Source of the DNA: Chromobacterium paludis
GTDB taxonomy: Bacteria; Pseudomonadota; Gammaproteobacteria; Burkholderiales; Chromobacteriaceae
Length of the DNA: 64,000 nt
Reading direction: 5' to 3'
Assembly: GCF_008275125.1 (NCBI RefSeq)
Contig: NZ_CP043473.1
Span: forward strand, 3,658,001 to 3,722,000
Shown: positions 1 to 13,577 of the stretch, one piece after another
How positions within the stretch are numbered: the stretch's first letter is position 1
Layout: each line of letters opens with the position of its first letter
The notes under the pieces: generated by a model
The model's database searches: none
What the model saw: the letters and a program-made list of their open reading frames with translations, nothing else
Told to the model about the DNA's origin: nothing
Program-made: the position numbers and the translations under genes

Positions 1-791
1 GCGCTGGCGTGATCCGCGCCGAGGCGCAGGGCCAAGCCGTCTGGCGGCGGCTGCGGGTCGTCGCGGTGACGGATGCTTAGCTCCATGCCTATGGGCAAGT
101 TCAGATCGCTTGGCAGCAGGGAGTCGGCCCGGATGAACAGCAGGGCGAAGTGCTTGGGCAGCAGGTCCTGCACGCCGCCGGACTGGCGGGTATCGATGCC
201 GCGCAGCAGCGCATAGGCAGTCTGGCCTTGAGGCACGTTCAACTGGCGGGACAGGGTGGTGCGGCCGCTGTTCATCGTTTCGTCCAGCGCGTCGCGCAGC
301 TGGGATTGCTGCCATGCATCCCAGCCCACCAATTGCAGATTAGCCGTGGATTGCGGCTCGGCGAACATCAGCGGGAAGTACGCCTCCTGGCCCGGAGCTG
401 GCTTTTCCCCGCCCTGAAAGGCGTGCAGCCGGTACGCGCGGCCATATTCGCGGCGCAGCCGCTGTTCATAATCGGCCTGCTGGCTGACCGGCACGCGTTC
501 GAGGTGGGCGAGGGCGATGATTTGCGGATAACGGCGCAGCAATTGCAGCACGAAGGGGTGTTTTTGCCGGGTTTCGCCGCCATGGTCCAGCGCGCTGAAG
601 GTGGCATAGCTGTCGAGCACGGTTTCATTGGTCAGCTGACGCTGTTTCAACTGCTCGGTCACTTGCTGCAACTGGCTGTTGAATTGCTGCTCGGCGCCCA
701 ATAGGGTGCGGCTGGCGATGGACAACGCGGCGAGCGCGCTGAGCATCAGCCATAGAGCTATGCAACCAGCATAAACCAGTCTTGCTTGCAT
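1..791 (-). CDS. CHASE-domain membrane sensor, C-terminus beyond window
   Basis: Only the first ~263 residues are inside the window; the reading frame is open at base 1. The protein starts at the ATG at 791 with a short cytoplasmic end and a hydrophobic segment (about residues 5-27), followed by an extracytoplasmic region with the feel of a CHASE domain (RYPQIIALAHLERV, then YGRAYRLHAF and YFPLMF). CHASE domains sense small ligands in the periplasm and are followed by a second membrane helix and an output domain such as histidine kinase, GGDEF or EAL; which one applies here cannot be seen. It lies 87 bp downstream of the AlgR-like regulator on the same strand, so it is probably the last gene of the same operon and could be that regulator's partner. 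Confidence 0.75.
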   Translation of the reverse strand, partial: MQARLVYAGCIALWLMLSALAALSIASRTLLGAEQQFNSQLQQVTEQLKQRQLTNETVLDSYATFSALDHGGETRQKHPFVLQLLRRYPQIIALAHLERVPVSQQADYEQRLRREYGRAYRLHAFQGGEKPAPGQEAYFPLMFAEPQSTANLQLVGWDAWQQSQLRDALDETMNSGRTTLSRQLNVPQGQTAYALLRGIDTRQSGGVQDLLPKHFALLFIRADSLLPSDLNLPIGMELSIRHRDDPQPPPDGLALRLGADHAS

Positions 792-878
792 GTTAAAACC
801 ATCGACATAAATTCGGCAATGACTGATTCTATAAGAAGGGAGGTCTATTTTTTAGCAATAAATCAGGGAAAGCGCGGT

Positions 879-1616
879 TTAAGTAATAGTACGTACCACG
901 CTGGAACCGGCCAGCGCGCGCTTGAGCGCGGGGATCTGGCGCCGGCTGACGGCCAGCGGCGCGTCTATGTCGCGCAGGTGGATCTGCCATTGCTCGTCGC
1001 CGGCCAGGGTCAGTTCCTGCACGGCCTCGCGCATCACCAGGCAGTTGCGGTGGATGCGCAACACGGCTTCGCCCAGCTGCTCTTCCAGGGCAACCAACGG
1101 TTCGTCCAGCAGGTATTCGCCGTCGCGGGTGACCAGGGTGACATATTTCAGCTCCGCCTTCAGGTAGCGCGCCTCGCTGAGCGGCACATGCAGCAGCCGT
1201 CCTCGCTGGCGCACCACGAAGCAAGGCGCCTCCAGGCGGGCGCCGACGCGGGCCAGCGCCCGCCTGAGCGCCTCGGCCAGCCGTTCGCGCCGCACCGGTT
1301 TGAGCAGATAGTCCGCGGCGTTCAGCTCGAAAGCCTCCACCGCGTATTCATCATGGGCGGTGCTGAAGATCAGCTGCGGCGCCTGCGGCAGCTGGCGCAG
1401 CTGGCGGGCCAGCGCCATGCCGTCCTGCCCGGGCATGCAGATGTCGAGCAAGGCCACGTCGGCGGGATGGCGCGTCAGCCAGTCCAGCGCCGCCTGGCCA
1501 TCGCCCTGGCAGTGCACTTGCAACACGCCTAGGTCCGTCAGCTGTTGGCGCAGCCTCTCCCGCGCCAGCAGTTCGTCGTCCACCACCAGCACGCGTAGCC
1601 GGCTCAAATCACCCAT
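879..1616 (-). CDS. AlgR-like LytTR response regulator
   Basis: A 245-residue DNA-binding response regulator. The N-terminal receiver domain (about residues 7-125) has the acidic pair in LVVDDE, the phospho-acceptor aspartate in LLDICMPGQDG and the conserved lysine in YLLKPVRRERL. The C-terminal half is a LytTR DNA-binding domain (YLKAELKYVTL, LDEPLVALEEQL, RIHRNCLV, AVSRRQ), the arrangement found in Pseudomonas AlgR, which controls twitching motility and exopolysaccharide. Its start overlaps the 3' end of the upstream REC-TPR gene by 13 bp, implying translational coupling. Control of type IV pilus or surface genes is inference from family resemblance; the pilT-pilU genes of this window are 60 kb away. 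Confidence 0.85.
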   Translation of the reverse strand: MGDLSRLRVLVVDDELLARERLRQQLTDLGVLQVHCQGDGQAALDWLTRHPADVALLDICMPGQDGMALARQLRQLPQAPQLIFSTAHDEYAVEAFELNAADYLLKPVRRERLAEALRRALARVGARLEAPCFVVRQRGRLLHVPLSEARYLKAELKYVTLVTRDGEYLLDEPLVALEEQLGEAVLRIHRNCLVMREAVQELTLAGDEQWQIHLRDIDAPLAVSRRQIPALKRALAGSSVVRTIT

Positions 1617-3337
1617 TGCGGTTTGTCCATCTTGTTGACCAGCAGCCGCCAGGACTGCAGGATCTTCTGGAACTTGTTGTTGGTCGGGGCCAGCTCGCGC
1701 GCTTTGCCCAATAGCTCGTAGGCGCGCCGCATATGGCTTTCGTGCCAGCCGTTCTGGCTGACGTAGGCCAGCACGGAGCTGACTAGGTTCAGCATGATCT
1801 GCACGTTCTGCGGCATTTCCTCCAGCGCCTTGATGAAGCGCTCGATCGCCGCCTCGAATTCGCCCGATTGCGCCAGGTGCACCGCCTGGTTGTTCAGTTC
1901 GGCCACGGATTTGACGTTGTTGGCAATCAGCTGGTGGCCCTGCGCGCCCAGGCCGATTTCCTCGAACATGTCGCCGAAGCGGGCCAGCATGTCCTCGTCG
2001 TCGTGGTGATTGCGGATCAGGAACTCCATCACCGCATCGCCGCGATCCTCGCGGCCTTGCTGGTAGCAGGCGCGCGCGTACTCCAACTGGGCATCCTGTC
2101 CCAGCTTGGACGAGAGTTGGCGGAAGCGCTCGTCGGCGGCGTCCAGCAGTTCGGCCGCCTTGTCGGGATTGCCGTTTTTGGCTTGCAGCTGGCTATCCAC
2201 CACGCCGGCCAGCCATTCCGCCTCTTCGTTGTAGCGGTAGTCGTGGCGCAGATTGCCCAGGGTGCGGCCGGCGGTGGCGGTATCGCCGCGCGCCAGCTGG
2301 ATGCGCGCCAGCGTGGCGTAGTGGGTGGGGCTGCGGTGCCAGGTGTACTTGGCGATGTCCAGCGTTTGCTGGTAGGCCGTCTCGGCCGTGGCCAAGTCTT
2401 TGTTCAGCATGGCCACCTCGGCCAGCTGTTGCTGGCGGGCGAACACCACGGGCGACTTGTCCGCTGCCTGTCGCAGCATCTGCTGGGCGCGCTTGAGGTC
2501 GCCGTTGGCGCGGTACAGCTTGGCCAGCCAGTCATAGGCTTCCATGAGCTGATTGTTGTCGGCCAGCACCGCTTCGAACAGCAGCCGGGCTTCCTCAAAC
2601 GATTTGAGTCCGGCCAAGGCTTTGGCCAGGCCCATCTTGGCCCAGGTGGCGGGCTTGACGCGCAACACCTGCATATAGGCGTCGCGGGCGGTGTCGAAGT
2701 CCTGGATTTTCAGCGCCAGAGAGGCCTTGAGCCGCATGAAGTCGTAGGCGAATTCATCGTTTTGCTCAATCTTGCGCTTGCAGGTATCGATGGCGCTCAG
2801 GTATTCGTGGCGCAGGATGTTCTCGTCCACCGGGCGGAACGCTTCGCGCTTGCGCATGGCGCGCTCCAGCCGCGCGCGCAGCACTTCGCCGGTGAAGGGC
2901 TTGAGCAGATAGTCGTCCGGCGCCAGTTCCGCGGCGGAAATCACTCTTTGAGAACGGCGTTCGCCGGTGACGATCATGAACACGCAGGACTGTTTCAGCA
3001 GATTGCGCGCCTTGATTTCCTCAAACAGGTAGAGGCCGTCGTAGCCATTGCCCAGATCGTAGTCGCACAGCACCACGTCGAATTCGAATTTGGCCATCTT
3101 GGCCAGCGCGTCGCTGGGTTTGCTGGCGTACTCGACGGAATTGGCGCCGAACGACGACAGCGTCATCGCCAGCGCGCGCTGCATTTGCGGCAGGCTGTCA
3201 ATGATCAGGAACAGCCGCTTGGCGTAGGGATTGTCGTAGTTGCGCTGCGGCGCGGCGCGCGATTGGCGCGGCGCTTCGGCAGCGGGCGGGGGGCTGGAAG
3301 GGGAGTCGCTCATCGCACCTTGGTTCGCTTGCGGCAT
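1604..3337 (-). CDS. Receiver domain plus TPR-repeat protein
   Basis: A 577-residue protein with a Pro/Ala-rich N-terminal tail (about 35 residues), a CheY-type receiver domain (phospho-acceptor in DVVLCDYDLG, Thr in MIVTGER, Lys in DDYLLKPF) and a long C-terminal array of tetratricopeptide-like helices. It has no DNA-binding or enzymatic output, so it probably acts by phosphorylation-dependent protein contact. It belongs to the same family as the two tandem proteins at 57149-60452, sharing the DYLLKPF motif and a WAKMGLAKALAG segment at the start of the TPR region. An alternative start is the internal Met at residue 9 (3313). First gene of the operon with the AlgR-like regulator and the CHASE sensor. 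Confidence 0.85.
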   Translation of the reverse strand: MPQANQGAMSDSPSSPPPAAEAPRQSRAAPQRNYDNPYAKRLFLIIDSLPQMQRALAMTLSSFGANSVEYASKPSDALAKMAKFEFDVVLCDYDLGNGYDGLYLFEEIKARNLLKQSCVFMIVTGERRSQRVISAAELAPDDYLLKPFTGEVLRARLERAMRKREAFRPVDENILRHEYLSAIDTCKRKIEQNDEFAYDFMRLKASLALKIQDFDTARDAYMQVLRVKPATWAKMGLAKALAGLKSFEEARLLFEAVLADNNQLMEAYDWLAKLYRANGDLKRAQQMLRQAADKSPVVFARQQQLAEVAMLNKDLATAETAYQQTLDIAKYTWHRSPTHYATLARIQLARGDTATAGRTLGNLRHDYRYNEEAEWLAGVVDSQLQAKNGNPDKAAELLDAADERFRQLSSKLGQDAQLEYARACYQQGREDRGDAVMEFLIRNHHDDEDMLARFGDMFEEIGLGAQGHQLIANNVKSVAELNNQAVHLAQSGEFEAAIERFIKALEEMPQNVQIMLNLVSSVLAYVSQNGWHESHMRRAYELLGKARELAPTNNKFQKILQSWRLLVNKMDKPQWVI

Positions 3338-3394
3338 GGTCCTGGTTTAATCGAATGTGGCCGCGGTGTCTGCGGCTGCCCTGCCCCGCGCCAC

Positions 3395-5536
<2,142 letters not shown>

Positions 5537-5598
5537 GACGGGACGCTTTTTCGCTGCAAAAACGCCATTTTAGCATGCGTCCCGGCGCTGCCTGGGGC

Positions 5599-6354
5599 TT
5601 ACTCCTGCGACAGGTAATGCGTCAGCATGGTCTTGAGCTTGCCGTTCTTCTGCAGTTTGTCCACGGCGCGATTCAGCTGCTCCAGCTTGATCGGCGATTT
5701 GGGCGACAAGGCGCACATGGTGGGCATGGACGATACCACCAGCGGGTGCAGCTTGAAGCTGGCGGCTTCCCGCGTGTGTTCATGCGCCCACCAGACGTAA
5801 ATGATCTCGGTGACGATGGCGACGTCGCTCAGGCGCTTTTCCAGCGATTTGAACAGCAGGTCGAAACGGGCCTCGGTATCCTTGCTGCTGCGGTTGCTGG
5901 CCCACAGGTATTCCAGCTCCGGATAGTGGTAGCCGTGCTGGATGCCGATGCGCTTGCCGGCCAGATCGTCGAACTTGCGGATGGGGGGCAGGCCTTTGGG
6001 CGACAGCACGCGCTCGGTCAAGGGGTAGATCACGTGGCTCCAGCCCAGGCGGGCAGAGTTGCCGTACCAGTCGGGATTGGCGTTGCAGACGATATCCACT
6101 TTGCCGCTTTCGATGGCAGGCTCCACTCTTTTGCGCGCCAGTATGACAAACTCGGGCTTCATTTCCAGTTCTGCCGCCAGCAGCGCGCCCAGGTCGCGCG
6201 TCAAGCCGCCGTTCAGCGTGTTGCCGTCTTCTGAGATCACCGCGAGGGGCGGGCCGTCGCTGTCGGACACGCCGATCCGCAGCGGAGCGGCGGACGCGCT
6301 GAGCGCGAGCAGCAGCAAAGTGGAAAACCACCACTTATTATTCTGTATGGCCAT
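5599..6354 (-). CDS. Periplasmic solute-binding protein, family 3
   Basis: A 251-residue protein with a signal peptide (residues 1 to about 23, cleavage after ALSASAA) and a family-3 extracellular solute-binding fold, the type that binds polar amino acids or related small ligands in the periplasm. The features LRIGVSDSDGPPL near the N-terminus, SGKVDIVCNANPDW and FDDLAGKRIGIQHGYHYPE fit the family. No permease or ATPase gene adjoins it, so it is an orphan; such stand-alone members can serve as shared binding proteins or resemble sensor domains. The ligand cannot be told from sequence. Confidence 0.85.
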   Translation of the reverse strand: MAIQNNKWWFSTLLLLALSASAAPLRIGVSDSDGPPLAVISEDGNTLNGGLTRDLGALLAAELEMKPEFVILARKRVEPAIESGKVDIVCNANPDWYGNSARLGWSHVIYPLTERVLSPKGLPPIRKFDDLAGKRIGIQHGYHYPELEYLWASNRSSKDTEARFDLLFKSLEKRLSDVAIVTEIIYVWWAHEHTREAASFKLHPLVVSSMPTMCALSPKSPIKLEQLNRAVDKLQKNGKLKTMLTHYLSQE

Positions 6355-6474
6355 ATGAATACGCTCTCTTATTCTAATGGGTGCTGTCTGGGGCGGGTGA
6401 CGCCGATGTTATGATGACCCTAACAGGCCGCGCGGCCATTAGATACCGTTTTAGACAAATACGCTGCAATTAAC

Positions 6475-10188
<3,714 letters not shown>

Positions 10189-10243
10189 ATTTATTGATTT
10201 GCTTATTAATTTAATTAGCACTTATACATGAAGGGAGTTGAAA

Positions 10244-11353
10244 ATGGCTCTTGATGTTGAGATTGAGAAGTGGCGTGGTGAAATTAAAACCGATTCTTAT
10301 AGTATGTCTATTGGGGAGTTAATTAACTTATATCGAGATGGTGAGTTAAATATTAAGCCTAAATATCAGCGATTTTTTAGATGGTCAATAGAACAGAAGT
10401 CAAAATTTATTGAATCAATATTGCTAGGTATTCCTGTTCCATCCCTCTTTATGGCTCAGGATAAGGATGGGATATGGGAAGTCGTTGATGGATTACAGCG
10501 GCTATCGACAATTTTCCAGTTTGTTGGGATATTAAAATCTGAAAGTGGTGAGATTTTGCCCCAGCTATGTACAAAAGGTACCCGCTATTTGCCAAGTCTT
10601 GAGGGGAAGCGATGGGAAGTAGATGGTGATGATAATAATCAAGCATTTTCAACTTCTCAGCGCATAGATTTTAAAAGGGCGAAGTTAAATGTAAATATAA
10701 TTCAACGAGAAAGTCAGAGATTTACAAAATATGAACTCTTTCAGCGATTGAATACAGGTGGCTCCAGTGCAACCTTTCAAGAGGTTCTGAATTGTATGTT
10801 GATCGATACAAATGAAGAATTCTACGATTGGTTTGAATCTCTTGGTAAAGATGAAAATTTCATCGATTGCTGTAATTTATCTGACTCGAAAATTGAGGAA
10901 CAATATGATCTAGAACTGGTGTCAAGATTTATTGTTTTCTATGATAGAAAAGTTGATAATATCGGCTATTTTGGAAGTATTTCAGATTACTTGGCTGAAA
11001 ATATGCTTGCATTTGCAAGTGATCCACAATTTGATAAGGAAATGGTCGAAGAGAGATTTAGAAAAACCTTTAAAGCGCTGAGGGATCTTGTCGGTGAAAA
11101 CTGCTTTAGGCGTTATGATGCAGGCAAATCTAAATTCCTTGGTGGTTTTCTAATCTCAGCGTTTGAGGCAATCGCGTTGGGTGTGGCTTACCATATCGAT
11201 GAAATAAGTGAAAGCCCAAAGAGGAAAGCCGACCTACCTGTTAAAGTTAAGAAAATATGGGGTGAACGTGATTTCCAGAAGTATGTCGGTGTCGGCAGAA
11301 CGGCAGATTATAGAATAAATAACATTTTGACAGTTGCTAGGAATTTTTTCTAA
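10244..11353 (+). CDS. DUF262 (GmrS/ParB-like) protein
   Basis: A 369-residue DUF262 protein, the family that includes the GmrS half of the type IV restriction enzyme GmrSD and other phage-defence components. The N-terminal ParB/Srx-like fold shows the conserved PKYQR (residues 39-43, followed by FFRWS) and the DGLQRLSTI motif (82-90), the region used for nucleotide binding or hydrolysis in relatives. There is no visible HNH nuclease motif in the C-terminal half. The ATG at 10244 is chosen over an in-frame TTG at 10238 because AAGGGAG sits 6 nt before it. The gene is very AT-rich compared with its neighbours, indicating horizontal transfer, and it is 4 nt from the HEPN gene. Confidence 0.85.
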   Translation: MALDVEIEKWRGEIKTDSYSMSIGELINLYRDGELNIKPKYQRFFRWSIEQKSKFIESILLGIPVPSLFMAQDKDGIWEVVDGLQRLSTIFQFVGILKSESGEILPQLCTKGTRYLPSLEGKRWEVDGDDNNQAFSTSQRIDFKRAKLNVNIIQRESQRFTKYELFQRLNTGGSSATFQEVLNCMLIDTNEEFYDWFESLGKDENFIDCCNLSDSKIEEQYDLELVSRFIVFYDRKVDNIGYFGSISDYLAENMLAFASDPQFDKEMVEERFRKTFKALRDLVGENCFRRYDAGKSKFLGGFLISAFEAIALGVAYHIDEISESPKRKADLPVKVKKIWGERDFQKYVGVGRTADYRINNILTVARNFF

Positions 11354-11357
11354 TGCC

Positions 11358-11996
11358 ATGAAGATTAGAACAGATGAAGAGGTAATTGATAAAATCAGCC
11401 AAGAGTTAGCATGGAGACGGAGTGAGATTTTAACGCTTGAGGGAGTTGTAATGCGTGAGCGGAAGAATATTCATGCATTACGAGCAACGGCACCAATGTT
11501 GTATGCGCATTGGGAAGGGTTTGTTAAAAATAGCTGTACATATTATCTTTGCTTTATATCATGTTTGTCCTTGAGTCGAGGGCAGCTTAGTAATAATTTA
11601 CTTGGGCTGGTAATAAGAGAAAAAATTGAGATTTTTTCATCTAAGTCAACGAAAGCAGAGCTGTTTGAGGAGTTGGCAAAGAATTTTGTAGATTTTATAG
11701 ATGAAAAAGCTAAGTTGCCATATAAAGACATAATTGATACAGGATCAAACCTAAAGCCTGTTGTGTTGAGAAATATAATTTTTTTGCTTGGTTTGAAATA
11801 TGACTTCTTCGAGAGTAAAGAAAAAACAGTAATTAACCCTATTTTGGAAAAGAGAAATGGAATTGCCCATGGGCAGTGGGTAGAATTTGATTGGGAAGAT
11901 TTTCTTTTCTTTAGGAGTGAGATCATTAATTTAATGAGCCACTTGAAAGATTTGTTGGAAAATGCTGTTGTTCAAAAAAGCTATATTCGAGTATAG
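11358..11996 (+). CDS. HEPN-family protein, MAE_28990/MAE_18760-like
   Basis: A 212-residue, mostly helical protein with a HEPN signature: RNGIAHG at residues 166-172, giving Arg166 and His171 of the R-x4-6-H active site of HEPN ribonucleases, preceded by the helix LYAHWEGFVKNS (about 49-60) typical of the MAE_28990/MAE_18760 group. HEPN RNases usually act as toxins or abortive-infection effectors. The gene starts 4 nt after the DUF262 stop codon; the start at 11358 is the first sensible ATG, but its Shine-Dalgarno (AGGA at 11339) is about 15 nt away, so translation is probably coupled. AT-rich like its partner. RNase activity is inference. Confidence 0.8.
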   Translation: MKIRTDEEVIDKISQELAWRRSEILTLEGVVMRERKNIHALRATAPMLYAHWEGFVKNSCTYYLCFISCLSLSRGQLSNNLLGLVIREKIEIFSSKSTKAELFEELAKNFVDFIDEKAKLPYKDIIDTGSNLKPVVLRNIIFLLGLKYDFFESKEKTVINPILEKRNGIAHGQWVEFDWEDFLFFRSEIINLMSHLKDLLENAVVQKSYIRV

Positions 11997-12017
11997 ATTG
12001 CGCTCATTTTTTTAAAA

Positions 12018-12051
12018 AACAGTCCTATAAGTATAAGCTTGTGGGACTGTT
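12018..12051. terminator. Hairpin after the HEPN gene
   Basis: An 8-bp stem AACAGTCC / GGACTGTT (12018-12025 with 12044-12051). On the minus strand it is followed by a run of T (12014-12019 as A on the plus strand), so it resembles a terminator more in that direction. It lies at the right edge of the AT-rich island. Confidence 0.5.
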
Positions 12052-12067
12052 ATCATTCGTTCAGTGT

Positions 12068-12098
12068 AAACCGGCTTGCCGCGAGGCAAGCCGGTTTT
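12068..12098. terminator. Strong bidirectional terminator
   Basis: A perfect 13-bp stem AAACCGGCTTGCC / GGCAAGCCGGTTT with a GCGA loop and T run, between the DUF262-HEPN island and the convergent subtilase gene. Its GC content matches the core genome, so it may originally have ended the metH transcript, now 1.9 kb away, as well as the subtilase transcript. Confidence 0.85.
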
Positions 12099-12111
12099 CT
12101 ATTGCCCGCGC

Positions 12112-13551
12112 TCAGCGGTAGTTCTGCGCGGCGCGCACGGCGGCGGCGGCGTCGACCAGGCCGGCCGAGCAGCCGGTGCAATTGGCCGGGGCCTTGCGCG
12201 AGGTCTGGATCAGCAGATTGCGCACCGCTTTCCAGTCCAGGCTGGGGTTGATGGACAGCATCAGCGCCACCAGGCCGGACACGTGCGGTGCGGACATGGA
12301 GGTGCCCATCATCGCCTCGTAGGCGTTGTCGTCCTCCGGCGCGGTGGCGCCGCTGTTGACCGTGGAGTAGATGCCGGGGTCGCCCACGTTCAGGTCGCCG
12401 CCGGGCGCGGTGACGGCCACGGTGGCGCCGTAATTGGAATAGCTGGCGATGGCGCCGGCCTGGCCATTGGCCGCCACCGTGATCACGCCGTAGCAGCTGG
12501 CCGGCGAGGCGGAGCGCGCGTTGCGGTTGCTGTTGCCGGCCGAGACCACCACGATGCCGTTGCGCGCATGGATCTGCTGGATCACGCTGCGGTAGGACTG
12601 GGTGCAAGGCTGGCTGCCGCCCAAGGACATATTGATCACGCGCGCCGGCGAAGGGTTGATCGGGGCGCCGGGAATCGGCGCGCCCACTGCCCACAGCATG
12701 GCGTCGGTGATGTCGGCGTCAGTGCCGCCGCAGCGGCCCAGCACGCGCACCGGGAGGATCTTGGCGCGCGGGGCCACGCCGGTGATGCCGCCCTTGTCGC
12801 CGCCTGCAGCGGCGATGGTGCCGGCGACATGGGTGCCGTGCCAGCTGCTGCCGTCGGCCGCGGAGCCGGGGTAGCAATCATTGGCGTTTTTCCAGCTGCC
12901 CTGGTCCAGGGCATTGGCCTGGCGCGCCGTCTGGCCGTCCGGTCCCACCGGCAGGCGGGCGTCCTCCGGCTTGGAGACAAAGTTGTAGCCCGGCGCCAGC
13001 AGATTGGGCTTCAGGTCCTTGTGCGGACGATAGCCGGTGTCCAGCACCGCCACGGTGACGCCCAGGCCCTTGCTGGTGTTCCACGCATCCGGCAGATTCA
13101 TCGCGCCCGGTTCGGCGGCGTTGGACTTCATGTCCCATTGCTGCTGCTGATAGAGCGGGCTGGCGGGTTCGAAGTTGGCCTGCTTGATGTAGTTGGGCTC
13201 GGCGTATTCGACATTCGGGTCCTGCCGGATGCGGCGCGTCAGCTGCTTGGCCTCGGCCGGACTCAGCGCCTTGCGGGTATGGAACACATAGGCGCCAGTG
13301 CCCATCTGGCGCTCGAACTGCAAGGGCACGCCGGTCAGTTGCTGCAGTTGCAGCGTGCGTTGCCTGGCGTCGGCCGGTTGCGCGGACAGCACGGCGCCGC
13401 GCGGCAGGCTGGCCGCCTGCGCCGCCAGCTGGGCGGAGGAGACCTGGCGGTATTTGACGATGATGCCGGCCACGTCGCTGCCCGGCGCCGCCTGGGCAGC
13501 GGCGCTGGCGAGACCTGCCAGCAGCAGGGGCAGAAGATTGAGCTTTTTCAT
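12112..13551 (-). CDS. Secreted subtilisin-like (S8) serine protease
   Basis: A 479-residue exported protease. The start at 13551 gives a good signal peptide (KKLNLLPLLLAGLASAAAQA); a longer frame exists upstream but lacks this. A propeptide of the S8-pro type follows (about residues 25-120, ending RQDPNVEYAEPNY), then the catalytic domain with Asp in VAVLDTGYRPHKD, His in HGTHVAGTIAA, the oxyanion Asn in VVVSAGNSN, and Ser in GTSMSAPHVSG. Paired cysteines suggest disulfides suited to the periplasm or outside. It lies 26 bp after the RCC1-repeat lipoprotein gene on the same strand, so the two are likely one operon. Substrate unknown. Confidence 0.93.
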   Translation of the reverse strand: MKKLNLLPLLLAGLASAAAQAAPGSDVAGIIVKYRQVSSAQLAAQAASLPRGAVLSAQPADARQRTLQLQQLTGVPLQFERQMGTGAYVFHTRKALSPAEAKQLTRRIRQDPNVEYAEPNYIKQANFEPASPLYQQQQWDMKSNAAEPGAMNLPDAWNTSKGLGVTVAVLDTGYRPHKDLKPNLLAPGYNFVSKPEDARLPVGPDGQTARQANALDQGSWKNANDCYPGSAADGSSWHGTHVAGTIAAAGGDKGGITGVAPRAKILPVRVLGRCGGTDADITDAMLWAVGAPIPGAPINPSPARVINMSLGGSQPCTQSYRSVIQQIHARNGIVVVSAGNSNRNARSASPASCYGVITVAANGQAGAIASYSNYGATVAVTAPGGDLNVGDPGIYSTVNSGATAPEDDNAYEAMMGTSMSAPHVSGLVALMLSINPSLDWKAVRNLLIQTSRKAPANCTGCSAGLVDAAAAVRAAQNYR

Positions 13552-13577
13552 ATTTTTTCTTTCCGTAGGCGTTGCGC

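Noticed and set aside
6355..6474. Cobalamin or SAH riboswitch upstream of metH
   Set aside because: The 120-bp gap is too short for a B12 riboswitch and no B12-box or SAH-riboswitch core was seen.
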